Source: Nocardia sp. CDC159 (GTDB lineage Bacteria; Actinomycetota; Actinomycetes; Mycobacteriales; Mycobacteriaceae). From it: a stretch of DNA of 64,000 nt. The DNA lies in contig NZ_JAMRXH010000002.1 of NCBI RefSeq assembly GCF_023740735.1, positions 124,001 through 188,000 on the forward strand, given 5' to 3'. This document shows, one piece after another, positions 34,560-42,818 of the stretch (positions are counted from its first letter, which is position 1; every line of letters starts with the position of its first letter). The position numbers and the translations under genes are program-made. The notes beneath the pieces are model-generated. The model saw only the letters and a list, made by a program, of their open reading frames with translations. It was not told the origin of the DNA and did not search any database.

Positions 34560-34584
34560 AGCGGCCGCCCTTTAGGGTGGTCGG

Positions 34585-35343
34585 GTGGATATGCGGTGGC
34601 CGGAGCTACGGGAAAGGTGTCGGGTCGAGGAGGACGAGGCCGTCCTCGCACTCGACAAACCCGCCGGGATCTCGGTGACCGGCGAACGGCACGACACCGA
34701 TCTCGTCCGGCTGGCCGCCGAGCACGGCGAGACGCTGTACCCGGTCCATCGCATCGACAAGGTGACCTCGGGGTTGGTGCTGCTGGCCAAGGACCTCACC
34801 GCACACGGACAGCTCACCCGGCAGTTCAACAAGCGCACGGCCGCCAAGACCTATCTGGCCGTCACCGCCACCACCGGCCTCCCCGACCGCGGCATCGTCG
34901 ACCTGCCGCTGAGCGTCGGCCGCAAGAACCGGGTGCGCATCGCCGCTCCGCGCGAGGCCATCACCCGCATCGGCGACACCTGGACCGTCGACGAGCGAGA
35001 CCTGTTGGCGGGCAAGAACTATCCCTCGCGCACCGAATTCACCACTGCCCTGCGCACCGACACGCACACGCTGCTGGTGGTCCGGCCGCTCACCGGCCGA
35101 CGCCATCAGATCCGCGTGCACCTGGCCTGGATCGGCCATCCCCTCGCCGGGGACCCGCTGTTCGACAAGTCGGCCGCCTACCCGCGGACCCATCTGCATT
35201 CCTGGCGGCTGCGCCTGGACGCGCCGTGGCGCACGCCCGCCGAGCTGGCCCTCGAGGCCCCACCCGGTCCGGACTTCTGGACCGTGGGCGACGGCGCGAT
35301 CGCTGCCGACCCGTCGGCCGTGCTGGCCGCGATCGCCGCCTGA
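34585..35343 (+). CDS. RluA-type rRNA/tRNA pseudouridine synthase
   Basis: 252 aa. The catalytic motif HRIDKVTSGLVLLAK (RluA family HRLDxxTSG form) holds the nucleophilic Asp, followed by KTYLAV and the C-terminal GRRHQIRVHL. No S4 domain is present, so it is the short RluA/RluC-like class that isomerises uridine in rRNA or tRNA; the exact site is unknown. GTG 34585 is supported by a TAGGGT box (34573-34578) 6 nt upstream, a leaderless start. It is separate from the wax-ester synthase (25 bp gap). Confidence 0.9.
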   Translation: MDMRWPELRERCRVEEDEAVLALDKPAGISVTGERHDTDLVRLAAEHGETLYPVHRIDKVTSGLVLLAKDLTAHGQLTRQFNKRTAAKTYLAVTATTGLPDRGIVDLPLSVGRKNRVRIAAPREAITRIGDTWTVDERDLLAGKNYPSRTEFTTALRTDTHTLLVVRPLTGRRHQIRVHLAWIGHPLAGDPLFDKSAAYPRTHLHSWRLRLDAPWRTPAELALEAPPGPDFWTVGDGAIAADPSAVLAAIAA

Positions 35344-35354
35344 CCGCGCTGATA

Positions 35355-36467
35355 TCAATCAATGGCCGCGAGTAGCTCCGCGAGGACCGCGGCAGGCGAC
35401 GGCATTGCCGCGATGGCGGCCGCGGCCGAGCTGGCGGCGGCCCGGTAGTCGGGTTCGGTCAGCGCTGTGCGCGTCGCCGGTCCGGCTTGGGCCGGGGCGT
35501 CGATCACGATGCCCGCACCGGTCGCGGCGACGCGGTGCGCGTTCCACGGTTGGTCGGCGAGGATCGGGTGCAGGACCGTCGGCAGTCCCGCGGCCAGCGT
35601 CGCCAGTACGGTGCCCAGCCCCGCGGTGCCGACGACCGCGGCGACGGCGGGAAGCACCCGGGCCAGTGGCACGAATCCGATGGGGTGCACGCGCGGGTGG
35701 CCGGGGAGCGCGCCGGGCTCGGCGGTGACGAGGACGTGATGACCGGCGTCGGCGACCGAGGTGACGAGATCGGCTACCAGATCCGGCTTCTCGACCGAGG
35801 TCCCCGCGGTGACCAGGACGAGCGGCCGGTCCTCCGGCAGCGATGGGCTGGTGGTCCCCCAGCGGTTTCCGGCGTAGGCGGTGGGGCGGATCGCCAGCAG
35901 GTCGGCGGGCACCGGCGGATCATCGGTCGCGCGCAGTATTTCGGGCAGCGGATCGATGAGGGCGACTCGGTCTCGCGGGCTCAGTCCGCGAATGGCGTGC
36001 TGAGCAGCGGCGCGCCGACGCATGGCTGCGGCGAGCGGTTCGGGCAGCGGCGCGGAGATCGCATGCGCCGCCCACGGAATGTCCAGCGCGGCAGCGACCA
36101 TCGGCCCGACGAAATCGGTGGTGTCGCACACCAGCAGATCGGGGCCGAACCCGCGAGCCCGGGTCAGGGCCTGATCGAAGGTCAGATCGACCCGCGCCCC
36201 GGCGAAGTTCTCCACCGCGGCGTCCCCGGGATGGCGGGCGTCCCCGCCGCTGGTGCGGCGCTCGGTCTCGGCCAGCAGCGCCGGAATACCCGGCCCGGCG
36301 GGCAGCAGGGTGCGGCTTCCCAACAGGCCGGCGGTATCGACAGCGGACAGGAACGCCACGTCGTGGCCGAGGTCGGCGGCCGCGTCGGCCAGGGGCAGCA
36401 AGGGCAGGACGTGCCCGGCGGCGGGTACGGCGCTGAACAGGATCCGCGGGCGTGCGGGCATGGGCAT
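35355..36467 (-). CDS. UGT/MGT-type glycosyltransferase (GT1)
   Basis: 370 aa. GT-B fold: N-terminal acceptor half begins RILFSAVPAAGHVLPLLPLA; C-terminal donor half contains the family signature region VGTAGLGTVLATLAAGLPTV and LHPILADQPWNAHRVAATGAG. Macrolide- and glycolipid-type GT1 enzymes transfer sugar from NDP-sugar to small molecules. The usual His of the signature HGG is replaced (VGTAG), so activity is less sure. ATG 36467, 10 bp after the MarR stop; the two form a transcription unit. It may be drug inactivation controlled by MarR. Confidence 0.85.
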   Translation of the reverse strand: MPMPARPRILFSAVPAAGHVLPLLPLADAAADLGHDVAFLSAVDTAGLLGSRTLLPAGPGIPALLAETERRTSGGDARHPGDAAVENFAGARVDLTFDQALTRARGFGPDLLVCDTTDFVGPMVAAALDIPWAAHAISAPLPEPLAAAMRRRAAAQHAIRGLSPRDRVALIDPLPEILRATDDPPVPADLLAIRPTAYAGNRWGTTSPSLPEDRPLVLVTAGTSVEKPDLVADLVTSVADAGHHVLVTAEPGALPGHPRVHPIGFVPLARVLPAVAAVVGTAGLGTVLATLAAGLPTVLHPILADQPWNAHRVAATGAGIVIDAPAQAGPATRTALTEPDYRAAASSAAAAIAAMPSPAAVLAELLAAID

Positions 36468-36477
36468 GGCTGATCTT

Positions 36478-36957
36478 TCAGGAGCGGCGGCGGCGCGCGG
36501 ATCGTGGTGGGCGGCTGCGCATGTGGCGGCGGACCTTGTCGAGGATTCGCGTGAGTTCGGTGCGGTCGTTCTCGTCGAGGGGAGCGAGCAGGAGGTCGCG
36601 GACGACGTCCATGTGGCCGGGCAGGACGCGGGCGAGCAGGGCGGCACCCGCCGGGCTGAGGGTGAGGATGGTGGTGCGGTCGTCGTCGGGACAGGGGGTT
36701 CGAGTGATCAATCCGGATGATTCGAGTTTCTGCGCCTGGTAGGTCAGGCCGCTGCGGCTGTGCACGAGCCGGTCGGCGACGGTGGTCATGGTCTGCGTCC
36801 CGTCCTCGGACTCACCGAGGATCGCCAGGATCTGGAACTGGACGAAGCTGAGTCCGCCGGCGGTGCGCAACTGCTGCTCGACACCGTGCTGCACCAGAGA
36901 GCCGACCTCGAGCAGGGCGAAGTAGGCGTCGAACTCGGTGAGCGGCTGCTGGGGCAT
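36478..36957 (-). CDS. MarR-family regulator
   Basis: 159 aa winged helix-turn-helix: FVQFQILAILGES, VADRLVHSRSGLTYQAQKLE and the wing LITRTPCPDDDRTTILTLS. MarR proteins are phenolic- or oxidant-responsive repressors that act on divergent or linked genes. The downstream GT1 gene lies 10 bp away. Three TTCGAA-containing sites lie immediately upstream, consistent with autoregulation and control of the divergent isoprenylcysteine-methyltransferase-like gene. Confidence 0.92.
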   Translation of the reverse strand: MPQQPLTEFDAYFALLEVGSLVQHGVEQQLRTAGGLSFVQFQILAILGESEDGTQTMTTVADRLVHSRSGLTYQAQKLESSGLITRTPCPDDDRTTILTLSPAGAALLARVLPGHMDVVRDLLLAPLDENDRTELTRILDKVRRHMRSRPPRSARRRRS

Positions 36958-36978
36958 GCCGTCGACTGTAGCAGTTGC

Positions 36979-37028
36979 TTCGAAGTTGAAGCGCTTCTAG
37001 GGTTCGACTTCGAAAGAATAACTTCGAA
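36979..37028. promoter_or_regulatory. MarR operator cluster (TTCGAAGTT / AACTTCGAA)
   Basis: TTCGAAGTT at 36979-36987, GACTTCGAA at 37006-37014 and AACTTCGAA at 37020-37028. The outer two are exact inverted copies, and each core contains the palindrome TTCGAA. They lie 20-75 bp upstream of the marR start and 110-160 bp before the divergent gene, as expected of a shared operator. Confidence 0.6.
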
Positions 37029-37136
37029 TTCAAATCACTTGGAGTCCGGCGGGCCACGACCCTGTCTATTGCAAATATCGCGATGCGTTTATATGTTGTC
37101 TTTCGTTGAATACCGCCTCAGCCCGGGAGCACCGTC

Positions 37137-37739
37137 ATGGCCCTATCGGCACTCGTCCTCTACCTCGTCTTCGGTCTTCTCGGTTTCGGCTGGCGAAGCT
37201 GGACACACCATCGCCGCACCGGATCCACGGGCTTCCACGGGATCAGCGGCCGCCCCGGCTCGGTGGAGTGGTACGCCGGTATCGCGTTCGTCATTGCGGT
37301 CCTGGCCGGAATCGCAGCGCCCGCACTGCAATTGGCCGGAGTCCTCATGCCGCTGCACCCGCTCGATACCCCCTGGATCGCCGCAGCCGGAACCGTGCTG
37401 GCCATCACCGGAATCGCCGCGACCATCTACGCCCAATACGACATGGGTGAATCTTGGCGTATCGGAGTCGATCCCGGCGAGACCACGACCCTGGTCCGCG
37501 ACGGAGTCTTCGCGATCGTGCGCAACCCCATCTTCACCGCCATGGGCGTCTTCGCCACCGGTATCACGCTGATGGCCCCCAATCCCCTGGCACTGATTGC
37601 GCTCTCGACCTACATCCTCGCGATCGAACTACAGGTCCGCGTCGTGGAGGAGCCCCACCTCATCCGCACCCACGGCGACAGCTACACGAACTACACCAGC
37701 ACGGTCGGCCGCTTCATCCCATTCGTCGGCCGCTCCTAG
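37137..37739 (+). CDS. isoprenylcysteine carboxyl methyltransferase (ICMT)-family membrane protein
   Basis: 200 aa with four to five membrane helices. The C-terminal ICMT/PEMT signature is visible: GESWRIGVD, LVRDGVFAIVRNPIFTAM and a downstream VVEEPHLIRTHGDSYTNY (the conserved Glu and Tyr of the SAM-binding pocket). Bacterial members methylate unknown small or lipid acceptors. ATG with GGGAG 8 nt upstream. It is divergent from the marR-GT1 pair, so it may be part of the same regulon. Role unknown. Confidence 0.8.
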   Translation: MALSALVLYLVFGLLGFGWRSWTHHRRTGSTGFHGISGRPGSVEWYAGIAFVIAVLAGIAAPALQLAGVLMPLHPLDTPWIAAAGTVLAITGIAATIYAQYDMGESWRIGVDPGETTTLVRDGVFAIVRNPIFTAMGVFATGITLMAPNPLALIALSTYILAIELQVRVVEEPHLIRTHGDSYTNYTSTVGRFIPFVGRS

Positions 37740-37980
37740 CACTACTCCATCAAAGGACTCCACGCACGACATAACCGACACGAGCGGAGCGATGGTCGGC
37801 ACTGCCGTGGCCGATAGCGTAGCCAGCCGAGATGATCTCGCCCCCTTGATCTTCCGGTGCAGCTCACAGATATCCCGAACCGCCGGTATGCGGCAATTCC
37901 GGATATTCGACAGACCGAAGATCACGATAGGCTGACTGTTGATCGCGACGGAATCGCCTGTGCGACTGGGAGGGTTGATC

Positions 37981-39114
37981 GTGGTGATGCGCAACAGGCA
38001 GGCGATATCCCGCGACGCGGCGGCACCCCGTGATATGTCGCGCCCGGCGCGGCTGCACGCCTACGGCGCCGTCTCCACGGCCCTGGCGCTGCACAGTGAT
38101 CACGCGTTGCGTGAGCTCGTGGATGCGGCCGCGCCGATCGGCGCCGGTATCGGCGGGAAGTCGGCGCTGCTCGCGGTCGCCGGAACCCCGGTCTTCGTGA
38201 AGCGAGTGCCCCTCACCGACCTGGAACGCCAGCACGAGCACGTCCGGTCCACGGCGAACCTGTTCGACATGCCGCTGTTCTACCATTACGGCGTCGGCCT
38301 CATCGGCGGGGCAGGCTTCGGGGCTTGGCGCGAGCTCGCCGTGCACACCATAACGACGAACTGGGTGCTCGCCGCCGAATACGAGCGGTTCCCGCTGATG
38401 TATCACTGGCGGGTATTGCCGGACAGGACGCCGCTGCCGGCCGAGCTCGCCGACATCGACCGCGCCGTCGCCTACTGGGACGGCCGACCGCAGGTGCGCC
38501 ACCGGATCGAGGCCCTGCGGGACTCTTCGGCAAGCATCGCGCTGTTTCTGGAGTACATCCCGCAGAACCTGCACGAGTGGCTGAACGTCCAGATCGAGGC
38601 GGGCGGCCAGGCCGCGGACCGGGCGTGCGCCATGGTGGAGCGGGAGCTGGCCGCCGGCACCGCGTTCATGAACAGCCATGGGCTGCTGCACCTCGACGCG
38701 CACTTCGAGAACATCCTGACCGATGGTCGACGGCTCTACTTCGGCGACTACGGCCTCGCGCTCTCCGCCGGGTTCGACCTCTCGCCGGCCGAGGCCGCGT
38801 TCTTCGACCGGAACCAGAGCTACGACCGCGGCTACACCGCCACCTATCTGGTGAACTGGCTGCTCACCGCCCTGTACGGGCTGGAAGGCCGGCAGACACG
38901 CGCCGCGATGGTGCGCGCCATCGCCGAGGGCAAGCCGCCGGGGGGCATCCCCGAGGGAGCCGCCGCGGCCCTTATCCGGCACGCGCCGGTCGCCGCGGCG
39001 ATGTCCGAGTTCATGCGTGCGTTCCAGCAGACGAGCCGAAGCACCCCGTATCCGGACGAGGAGATCCGCCGCCTGCTGGACGGCCAGGCTTCTGTGTTCG
39101 TTCAGCCGGTGTGA
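37981..39114 (+). CDS. kinase-fold protein with divergent catalytic motifs
   Basis: 377 aa. The Gly-rich loop (IGAGIGGKSALLAV) and a Lys in VFVKRVPL suggest an ATP site; the catalytic loop reads HGLLHLDAHFENILTD (HxD...N) and the metal loop YFGDYGLAL (GDYG instead of DFG). This resembles eukaryotic-like/aminoglycoside-phosphotransferase-fold kinases, more than PknB types. GTG 37981 has GGGAGGG 6 nt upstream; a TTG at 37939 is rejected. The neighbours do not suggest a substrate. Could be a small-molecule phosphotransferase or a protein kinase. Confidence 0.7.
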   Translation: MVMRNRQAISRDAAAPRDMSRPARLHAYGAVSTALALHSDHALRELVDAAAPIGAGIGGKSALLAVAGTPVFVKRVPLTDLERQHEHVRSTANLFDMPLFYHYGVGLIGGAGFGAWRELAVHTITTNWVLAAEYERFPLMYHWRVLPDRTPLPAELADIDRAVAYWDGRPQVRHRIEALRDSSASIALFLEYIPQNLHEWLNVQIEAGGQAADRACAMVERELAAGTAFMNSHGLLHLDAHFENILTDGRRLYFGDYGLALSAGFDLSPAEAAFFDRNQSYDRGYTATYLVNWLLTALYGLEGRQTRAAMVRAIAEGKPPGGIPEGAAAALIRHAPVAAAMSEFMRAFQQTSRSTPYPDEEIRRLLDGQASVFVQPV

Positions 39115-39547
39115 TGGGCCAGGTGGGCTCGGCGGGGAAAACTACCTACGCCGATCGCCGAAGTAGGTGGCCGATCGAATTTTTCCAATGGGCATTGGAT
39201 TAGACGCGTAGGCTCGGCCGGTGTTATCGACGCAATAATATCGTGCACCCGGTTGTCGCGGCGCACCAATAGGCGCGGGACGCTCCGGAGCGCTCGGAAC
39301 GCGGCATTGTCGCGCGTCGTACTGAACCGTGGCCGGGCCGCCAATCGGGCATCCAGGTCGCGGACCCTGACGGGCCGCCGGAGCGCAGCGAATCCTTGGT
39401 CGCGCGCCGCTCGTCGTTTTTCTGGTCGAAGTCGAGGGTAGTACTGGCGATACCAGGAAAAACTCTCTCTCCCCCTGGACTCGATACAGCAACATCATGG
39501 TTTCCGAGCTGCCAGCATATAGAACTTCGGATCCATGGAGGGAAGTC
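39115..39547. other. 433-bp gene-free region
   Basis: No convincing gene. On the minus strand a fragment reads as Arg-rich but protein-like (LRRPVRVRDLDARLAARPRF and on to about 39225), with other pieces shifted in frame, which could be a decayed gene. It ends in the presumed promoter of the first glyoxalase-like gene. No repeat or structured RNA could be assigned. Confidence 0.4.
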
Positions 39548-40036
39548 ATGTCTGCGAAGAACCGCATCGATCATTTTGTCTGGCTCGTCGAGCCGGAAAA
39601 TCTGTCGCGTTACGTCAAGCAGATGAGCGAGCTGTTCGAGACAACATTCGACGAATTTCGCAACGAGTCCGGTGGTGCCCTTGTGCTGATTTCGTGGGAT
39701 GCCGGACTCGAGTTCACGGCACCGTATGGTGACTCGCCCGCCGCGAACGCCCTTCGCGCCGTGTTGGCCGAGCGCGGCGAGGGACCGTGCGCGGTCGTGG
39801 TCCGAGTTCCGTCGGTCGACGCGTCGTCCGAGCGCGCCGCCGCGCTCGGTTGGCCAATCGATGCGCCCCAGTCCGGGTACTGGGGCGAGCTCGGTCGGCA
39901 ATCGGTCGAGCTCGAGAACATGTCGTGGACGACCAAGGTAACGAGCATGCGGGAACGGGTCATCGGATCCTTCCTGAACACTACCTTGCTGTTCGGGGAA
40001 ATCGAATACGCCGACGTCGAGGACGCCACGTCGTGA
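39548..40036 (+). CDS. VOC/glyoxalase-like protein, copy 1
   Basis: 162 aa. RIDHFVWLVEPENLSRYV at the start is the first beta-alpha unit of the vicinal oxygen chelate fold, and the C-terminal half (RVIGSFLNTTLLFGEIEYADV) gives the second. Metal ligands are not clear: the His of IDHFVW is present, as is Glu of LEFTAP and a C-terminal Glu. Members isomerise or cleave small substrates or bind drugs; role unknown. GGAGGGA is 6 nt upstream. Copy 1 has an extra APQSGYWGEL segment lost in copy 2. Confidence 0.7.
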   Translation: MSAKNRIDHFVWLVEPENLSRYVKQMSELFETTFDEFRNESGGALVLISWDAGLEFTAPYGDSPAANALRAVLAERGEGPCAVVVRVPSVDASSERAAALGWPIDAPQSGYWGELGRQSVELENMSWTTKVTSMRERVIGSFLNTTLLFGEIEYADVEDATS

Positions 40037-40160
40037 TCGTCCAGAGCGATGAATCCGTTCGGTTCAGGCGCGCGCTGGCTCCGATTGATACCGCAACGAC
40101 ACCAAGTGAATGGGTGGCCGCGGGCCACCACGGCTTGCTTCGGATCCATGGAGGGAAATC

Positions 40161-40619
40161 ATGTCTGCGAAGACCCGCATCGATCATTTTGTCTGGCTCG
40201 TCGAGCCGGATAATCTGTCGCGTTACGTCGAGCAGATGAGCGAGCTGTTCGAGACAACATTCGACGAAGTTTTCAACGAGTCCGCCGGTGCCCGTGCGAT
40301 GATTTCGTGGGATGCCGGACTGGAGTTCGTGGCACCGTATGGTGATTCGCCCGCCGCGAACGCCCTTCGCGCCGTGTTGGCCGAGCGCGGCGAGGGACCG
40401 TGCGCGGTCGTCGTCCGTGTTCCGTCGATCGACGCGTCGTCCGAGCGCGCCGCCGCGCTCGGTTGGCCAATCGATCGGCAATCGATCGAGCTCGAGGCCG
40501 GTATGTCGTCGACGACCAAGGTAACCAGCGCGCGGGAACGGGTCATCGGATCCTTCCTGAACACCTCCTTGTTCGTCGCGGAAATCGAATACGCCGACGT
40601 CGAGGACGCCACGTCGTGA
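40161..40619 (+). CDS. VOC/glyoxalase-like protein, copy 2
   Basis: 152 aa paralogue of the preceding gene with about 85% identical residues; the first 50 residues differ at few positions. It lacks about 10 residues around the loop after GWPID, so the two proteins may differ in substrate loop. The same GGAGGGA Shine-Dalgarno precedes its ATG. The second copy is in the same orientation and 124 bp after the first stop, so it is likely cotranscribed. Confidence 0.7.
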   Translation: MSAKTRIDHFVWLVEPDNLSRYVEQMSELFETTFDEVFNESAGARAMISWDAGLEFVAPYGDSPAANALRAVLAERGEGPCAVVVRVPSIDASSERAAALGWPIDRQSIELEAGMSSTTKVTSARERVIGSFLNTSLFVAEIEYADVEDATS

Positions 40620-40748
40620 TCGTCCTACCGGCAGCCGCCGCCCCGCGGATCGGCGCCGGTGAACCGCTCCCCGATCCTCGCCATCAACGAATCCAGCTCG
40701 GCCACAGCGCGCCGCGCTGGCCGGTTCGGTCAGCGCGGGAAGCGGCGG

Positions 40749-41954
40749 TCACACGTCCCAGGCGACCGGAAGGCTCTTCACGCCGTAGATGTCCGCGGTT
40801 TCCGGGCGCAGGGCAACCTCTTCGGCCGGTATGGCCAGGCGCAGCGTGGGGAACCTGTTGATCAGCGCCGGGAACGCGACACGCATTTCGACGCGGGCGA
40901 GTTGCGCACCCAGGCACAGGTGGGTGCCGTGGCCGAAGGCGAGATGTCCGTTGGCCTGCCTGTGGAGATCGAGCGCGTGGGGATCGGGGAAGCGCTCGGG
41001 GTCGCGGTTGGCGGTGTGGTAGGACGCGATGACCACCTGCCCGGCCTTGATCGTCTGGCCGGCCAACTCGACGTCTTCCAGCGCCGTCCTCATGAACGTC
41101 TTGGCGACGCTCAGATACCGCAGCAATTCCTCGACGGCCTGGTCGGTGAGCGTGGGATCGGCGCGCAGCGCGGCCAGCTGCTCCGGATGGCTCAGCAGCG
41201 CGAAAGTCCCCAGCGCCAGCATATTCGCGGTGGTGTCGAACCCGGCCGCCAGCAGAATCAGGGCCATCCCCCGCAATTCCTCATCGGTCAGGTCGGTGTC
41301 GGTGAGGTCGCTGAGTAGGTCGTCGGTGGGGTGCGCGCGCTTGGCGGCCACCAGTTCGGTGAGGTAGTCGTAGGTCGCGGTGACCGCCGCTATCATCTCC
41401 TCGTCGCTCGTCTCCCCGTCCATGAACGACTCGACGTGCCCTTGGAAGCGGTCCCGGTCCCGGTAGGGCACGCCCAGCAGTTCACAGATCATGATGGCGG
41501 GGATGGGCCTGGCGAACGCGGTCACCAAATCCGTTGGCGGCCCGGCCTTCTCCATGGCGTCGAGGTGGTCGGCGGTGATTTGCTCGACGCGTTCGGTGAG
41601 CAGTCGCATGCGCCGTGCGGTGAACTTGCTCACCAATGGTTTCCGATAGCGCCCGTGCTGCGGCTCGTCCATGAGAAGAAACTCGCCCGGCGGCGCCGGA
41701 GGGATCTCGATGCCCGAGTAGTCGATGGTCGGATGGAGCATGAGCTCCTTGCGTGAGCTGAACCGCGAGTCGGCCAGGACCGATCTGACCAGGTCGTATC
41801 CAGTGATCAGCCAGCCGGGTTTCCCGCCGGGAAAGGTGTAGTGGCTGATCGGGCCGTGTCGGCGAGCGTCGATCAGCTCTGCCGGCGGGTCGAACGGGCA
41901 GCCGGGCTGACGCGCCGTCGGTAGCGTCGCGACGGTGTGGAGGAGTTCGGTCAT
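40749..41954 (-). CDS. cytochrome P450 (second)
   Basis: 401 aa. I-helix LLAAGFDTTANM, K-helix ExxR in EELLRYL, heme loop FGHGTHLCLG with Cys347. N-terminal part CPFDPP and LMDEPQHGRYRKPLVSKF resembles soluble bacterial P450s of antibiotic or xenobiotic metabolism. ATG 41954 has AAGGGGA 8 nt upstream; the nearby ATG at 41960 overlaps that site. No redox partner is close by. A strong sigma-70-like promoter with an embedded repeat precedes it, suggesting inducible expression. Confidence 0.93.
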   Translation of the reverse strand: MTELLHTVATLPTARQPGCPFDPPAELIDARRHGPISHYTFPGGKPGWLITGYDLVRSVLADSRFSSRKELMLHPTIDYSGIEIPPAPPGEFLLMDEPQHGRYRKPLVSKFTARRMRLLTERVEQITADHLDAMEKAGPPTDLVTAFARPIPAIMICELLGVPYRDRDRFQGHVESFMDGETSDEEMIAAVTATYDYLTELVAAKRAHPTDDLLSDLTDTDLTDEELRGMALILLAAGFDTTANMLALGTFALLSHPEQLAALRADPTLTDQAVEELLRYLSVAKTFMRTALEDVELAGQTIKAGQVVIASYHTANRDPERFPDPHALDLHRQANGHLAFGHGTHLCLGAQLARVEMRVAFPALINRFPTLRLAIPAEEVALRPETADIYGVKSLPVAWDV

Positions 41955-42357
41955 GGTCATTCCCCTTGCGGTAGTGGATGTCTCGGACGGCTCGCAAGCA
42001 GCGATAGCCTCACTATAAGTAGACGTATACGTAGACGCAAGGTGGCTGATTGTTCGGCAGACAGCCGGAGCTGAGACGAGGACGTCTCCCGTGATCTGGT
42101 CCGTTGGACGGTGATCGCGATGCGTGCGGTGGCGAGGTCTGGCAAAGTGCCGGTGCGGCAGTACTTTTGGGCGACAGGGCCGGCTTCGCCGACAAGGGAA
42201 TCGGCAGGTACGGATGTTCTGCGGCGCAGTCGATCTCACTGTTGCTGCCGCGATCGTTCGGTGCGCGTCGCTAGGCTGTAACCGTTGCGTCGATCGGTGG
42301 CGTGACGGGGAAGCACACCATTTTGGTTGATGTATAGAACAACTGGAGTTCTCGACC
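41955..42357. other. 403-bp region between divergent genes
   Basis: Holds the P450 promoter/operator at 42012-42040 and, at its right side, the presumed promoter of the small secreted protein gene. No supported gene lies inside; a plus-strand frame at 42124-42330 is Cys/Arg-rich but lacks a ribosome-binding site. Confidence 0.6.
42012..42040 (-). promoter_or_regulatory. P450 promoter with repeated CGTCTAC in the spacer
   Basis: On the minus strand TTGCGT (-35, 42035-42040), a 17-nt spacer, then TATAGT (-10, 42012-42017). The -35/spacer contains a direct repeat CGTCTAC-GTATA-CGTCTAC, and the palindrome ACGTATACGT (42023-42032). A repressor dimer could bind across the spacer. The transcript would start about 50 nt before the ATG at 41954. 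Confidence 0.7.
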
Positions 42358-42765
42358 ATGCGCATTCGTGCCGCTGTCGTCACATTCTGCGCCGCACTCG
42401 GCCTCGCGGTCGGTGCGCTGGTGCTGTACTACTACGACGGCGGGTCCAAGGATCATACGTACCTCCGGGTCGGCGACTGCTGGGACTACAGCACCCGATT
42501 CGACGAATCGGTACACCTGAAGCCGTGTTCCGATCCGCACTACGGCGAAGTGATGTTCAAAGCAGACTTTTCCGCCATCGATCGGCATCCGGCCGGGGGG
42601 ATCGACGCCTGGGGCTTCTGTAAACAGCAGCTGAGCGAAGTCCTCTCGAGGAACAGCCATCTGGGCTACTGGATGGTCCCGAACGACGGGGTGCTGTGCG
42701 CGGTGATCTCCGCCGATAATGCCAGTACCCGGATGGGCGGACTCACCGGCAGAGTCGATCGTTGA
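42358..42765 (+). CDS. membrane-anchored septum-formation-like domain protein
   Basis: 135 aa. An N-terminal hydrophobic helix (residues 5-25) acts as anchor or uncleaved signal. The extracellular part has the pattern YLRVGDCWDY...LKPCSDPHYGEVMF typical of the actinobacterial Septum_form domain, with four cysteines. Function in the family is unknown; the name comes from division-locus association. Alone between the P450 (divergent) and convergent hydrolase gene. GGAG lies about 10 nt upstream. Confidence 0.7.
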   Translation: MRIRAAVVTFCAALGLAVGALVLYYYDGGSKDHTYLRVGDCWDYSTRFDESVHLKPCSDPHYGEVMFKADFSAIDRHPAGGIDAWGFCKQQLSEVLSRNSHLGYWMVPNDGVLCAVISADNASTRMGGLTGRVDR

Positions 42766-42818
42766 CCCACGACACCAGGTCACGCGCGCGCCGCCGAGCG
42801 AAGCCGATCGGGTTCTGA

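Larger units (their letters stand above)
39525..40625 (+). repeat. tandem duplication, about 0.5-kb unit
   Basis: Copy 1 runs about 39525-40043 and copy 2 about 40138-40625. Both begin CTTCGGATCCATGGAGGGA and end with CACGTCGTGATCGTCC. Identity is high, including upstream Shine-Dalgarno and stop regions, with an internal 27-30 bp difference in copy 2. Separated by a 94-bp non-duplicated spacer. Confidence 0.85.

Noticed and set aside
37981..39114. Lanthipeptide synthetase-type kinase domain
   Set aside because: No lyase or cyclase domain, no precursor-peptide gene nearby and the protein ends after the kinase fold.
39497..39547. 17-codon N-terminal extension of the first VOC protein
   Set aside because: The duplicated unit and Shine-Dalgarno both place the start at the ATG at 39548; the extension of copy 2 is unrelated in sequence upstream of the repeat.
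42124..42330. Small Cys/Arg-rich plus-strand protein
   Set aside because: No ribosome-binding site, unusual composition, and it lies between divergent promoters.
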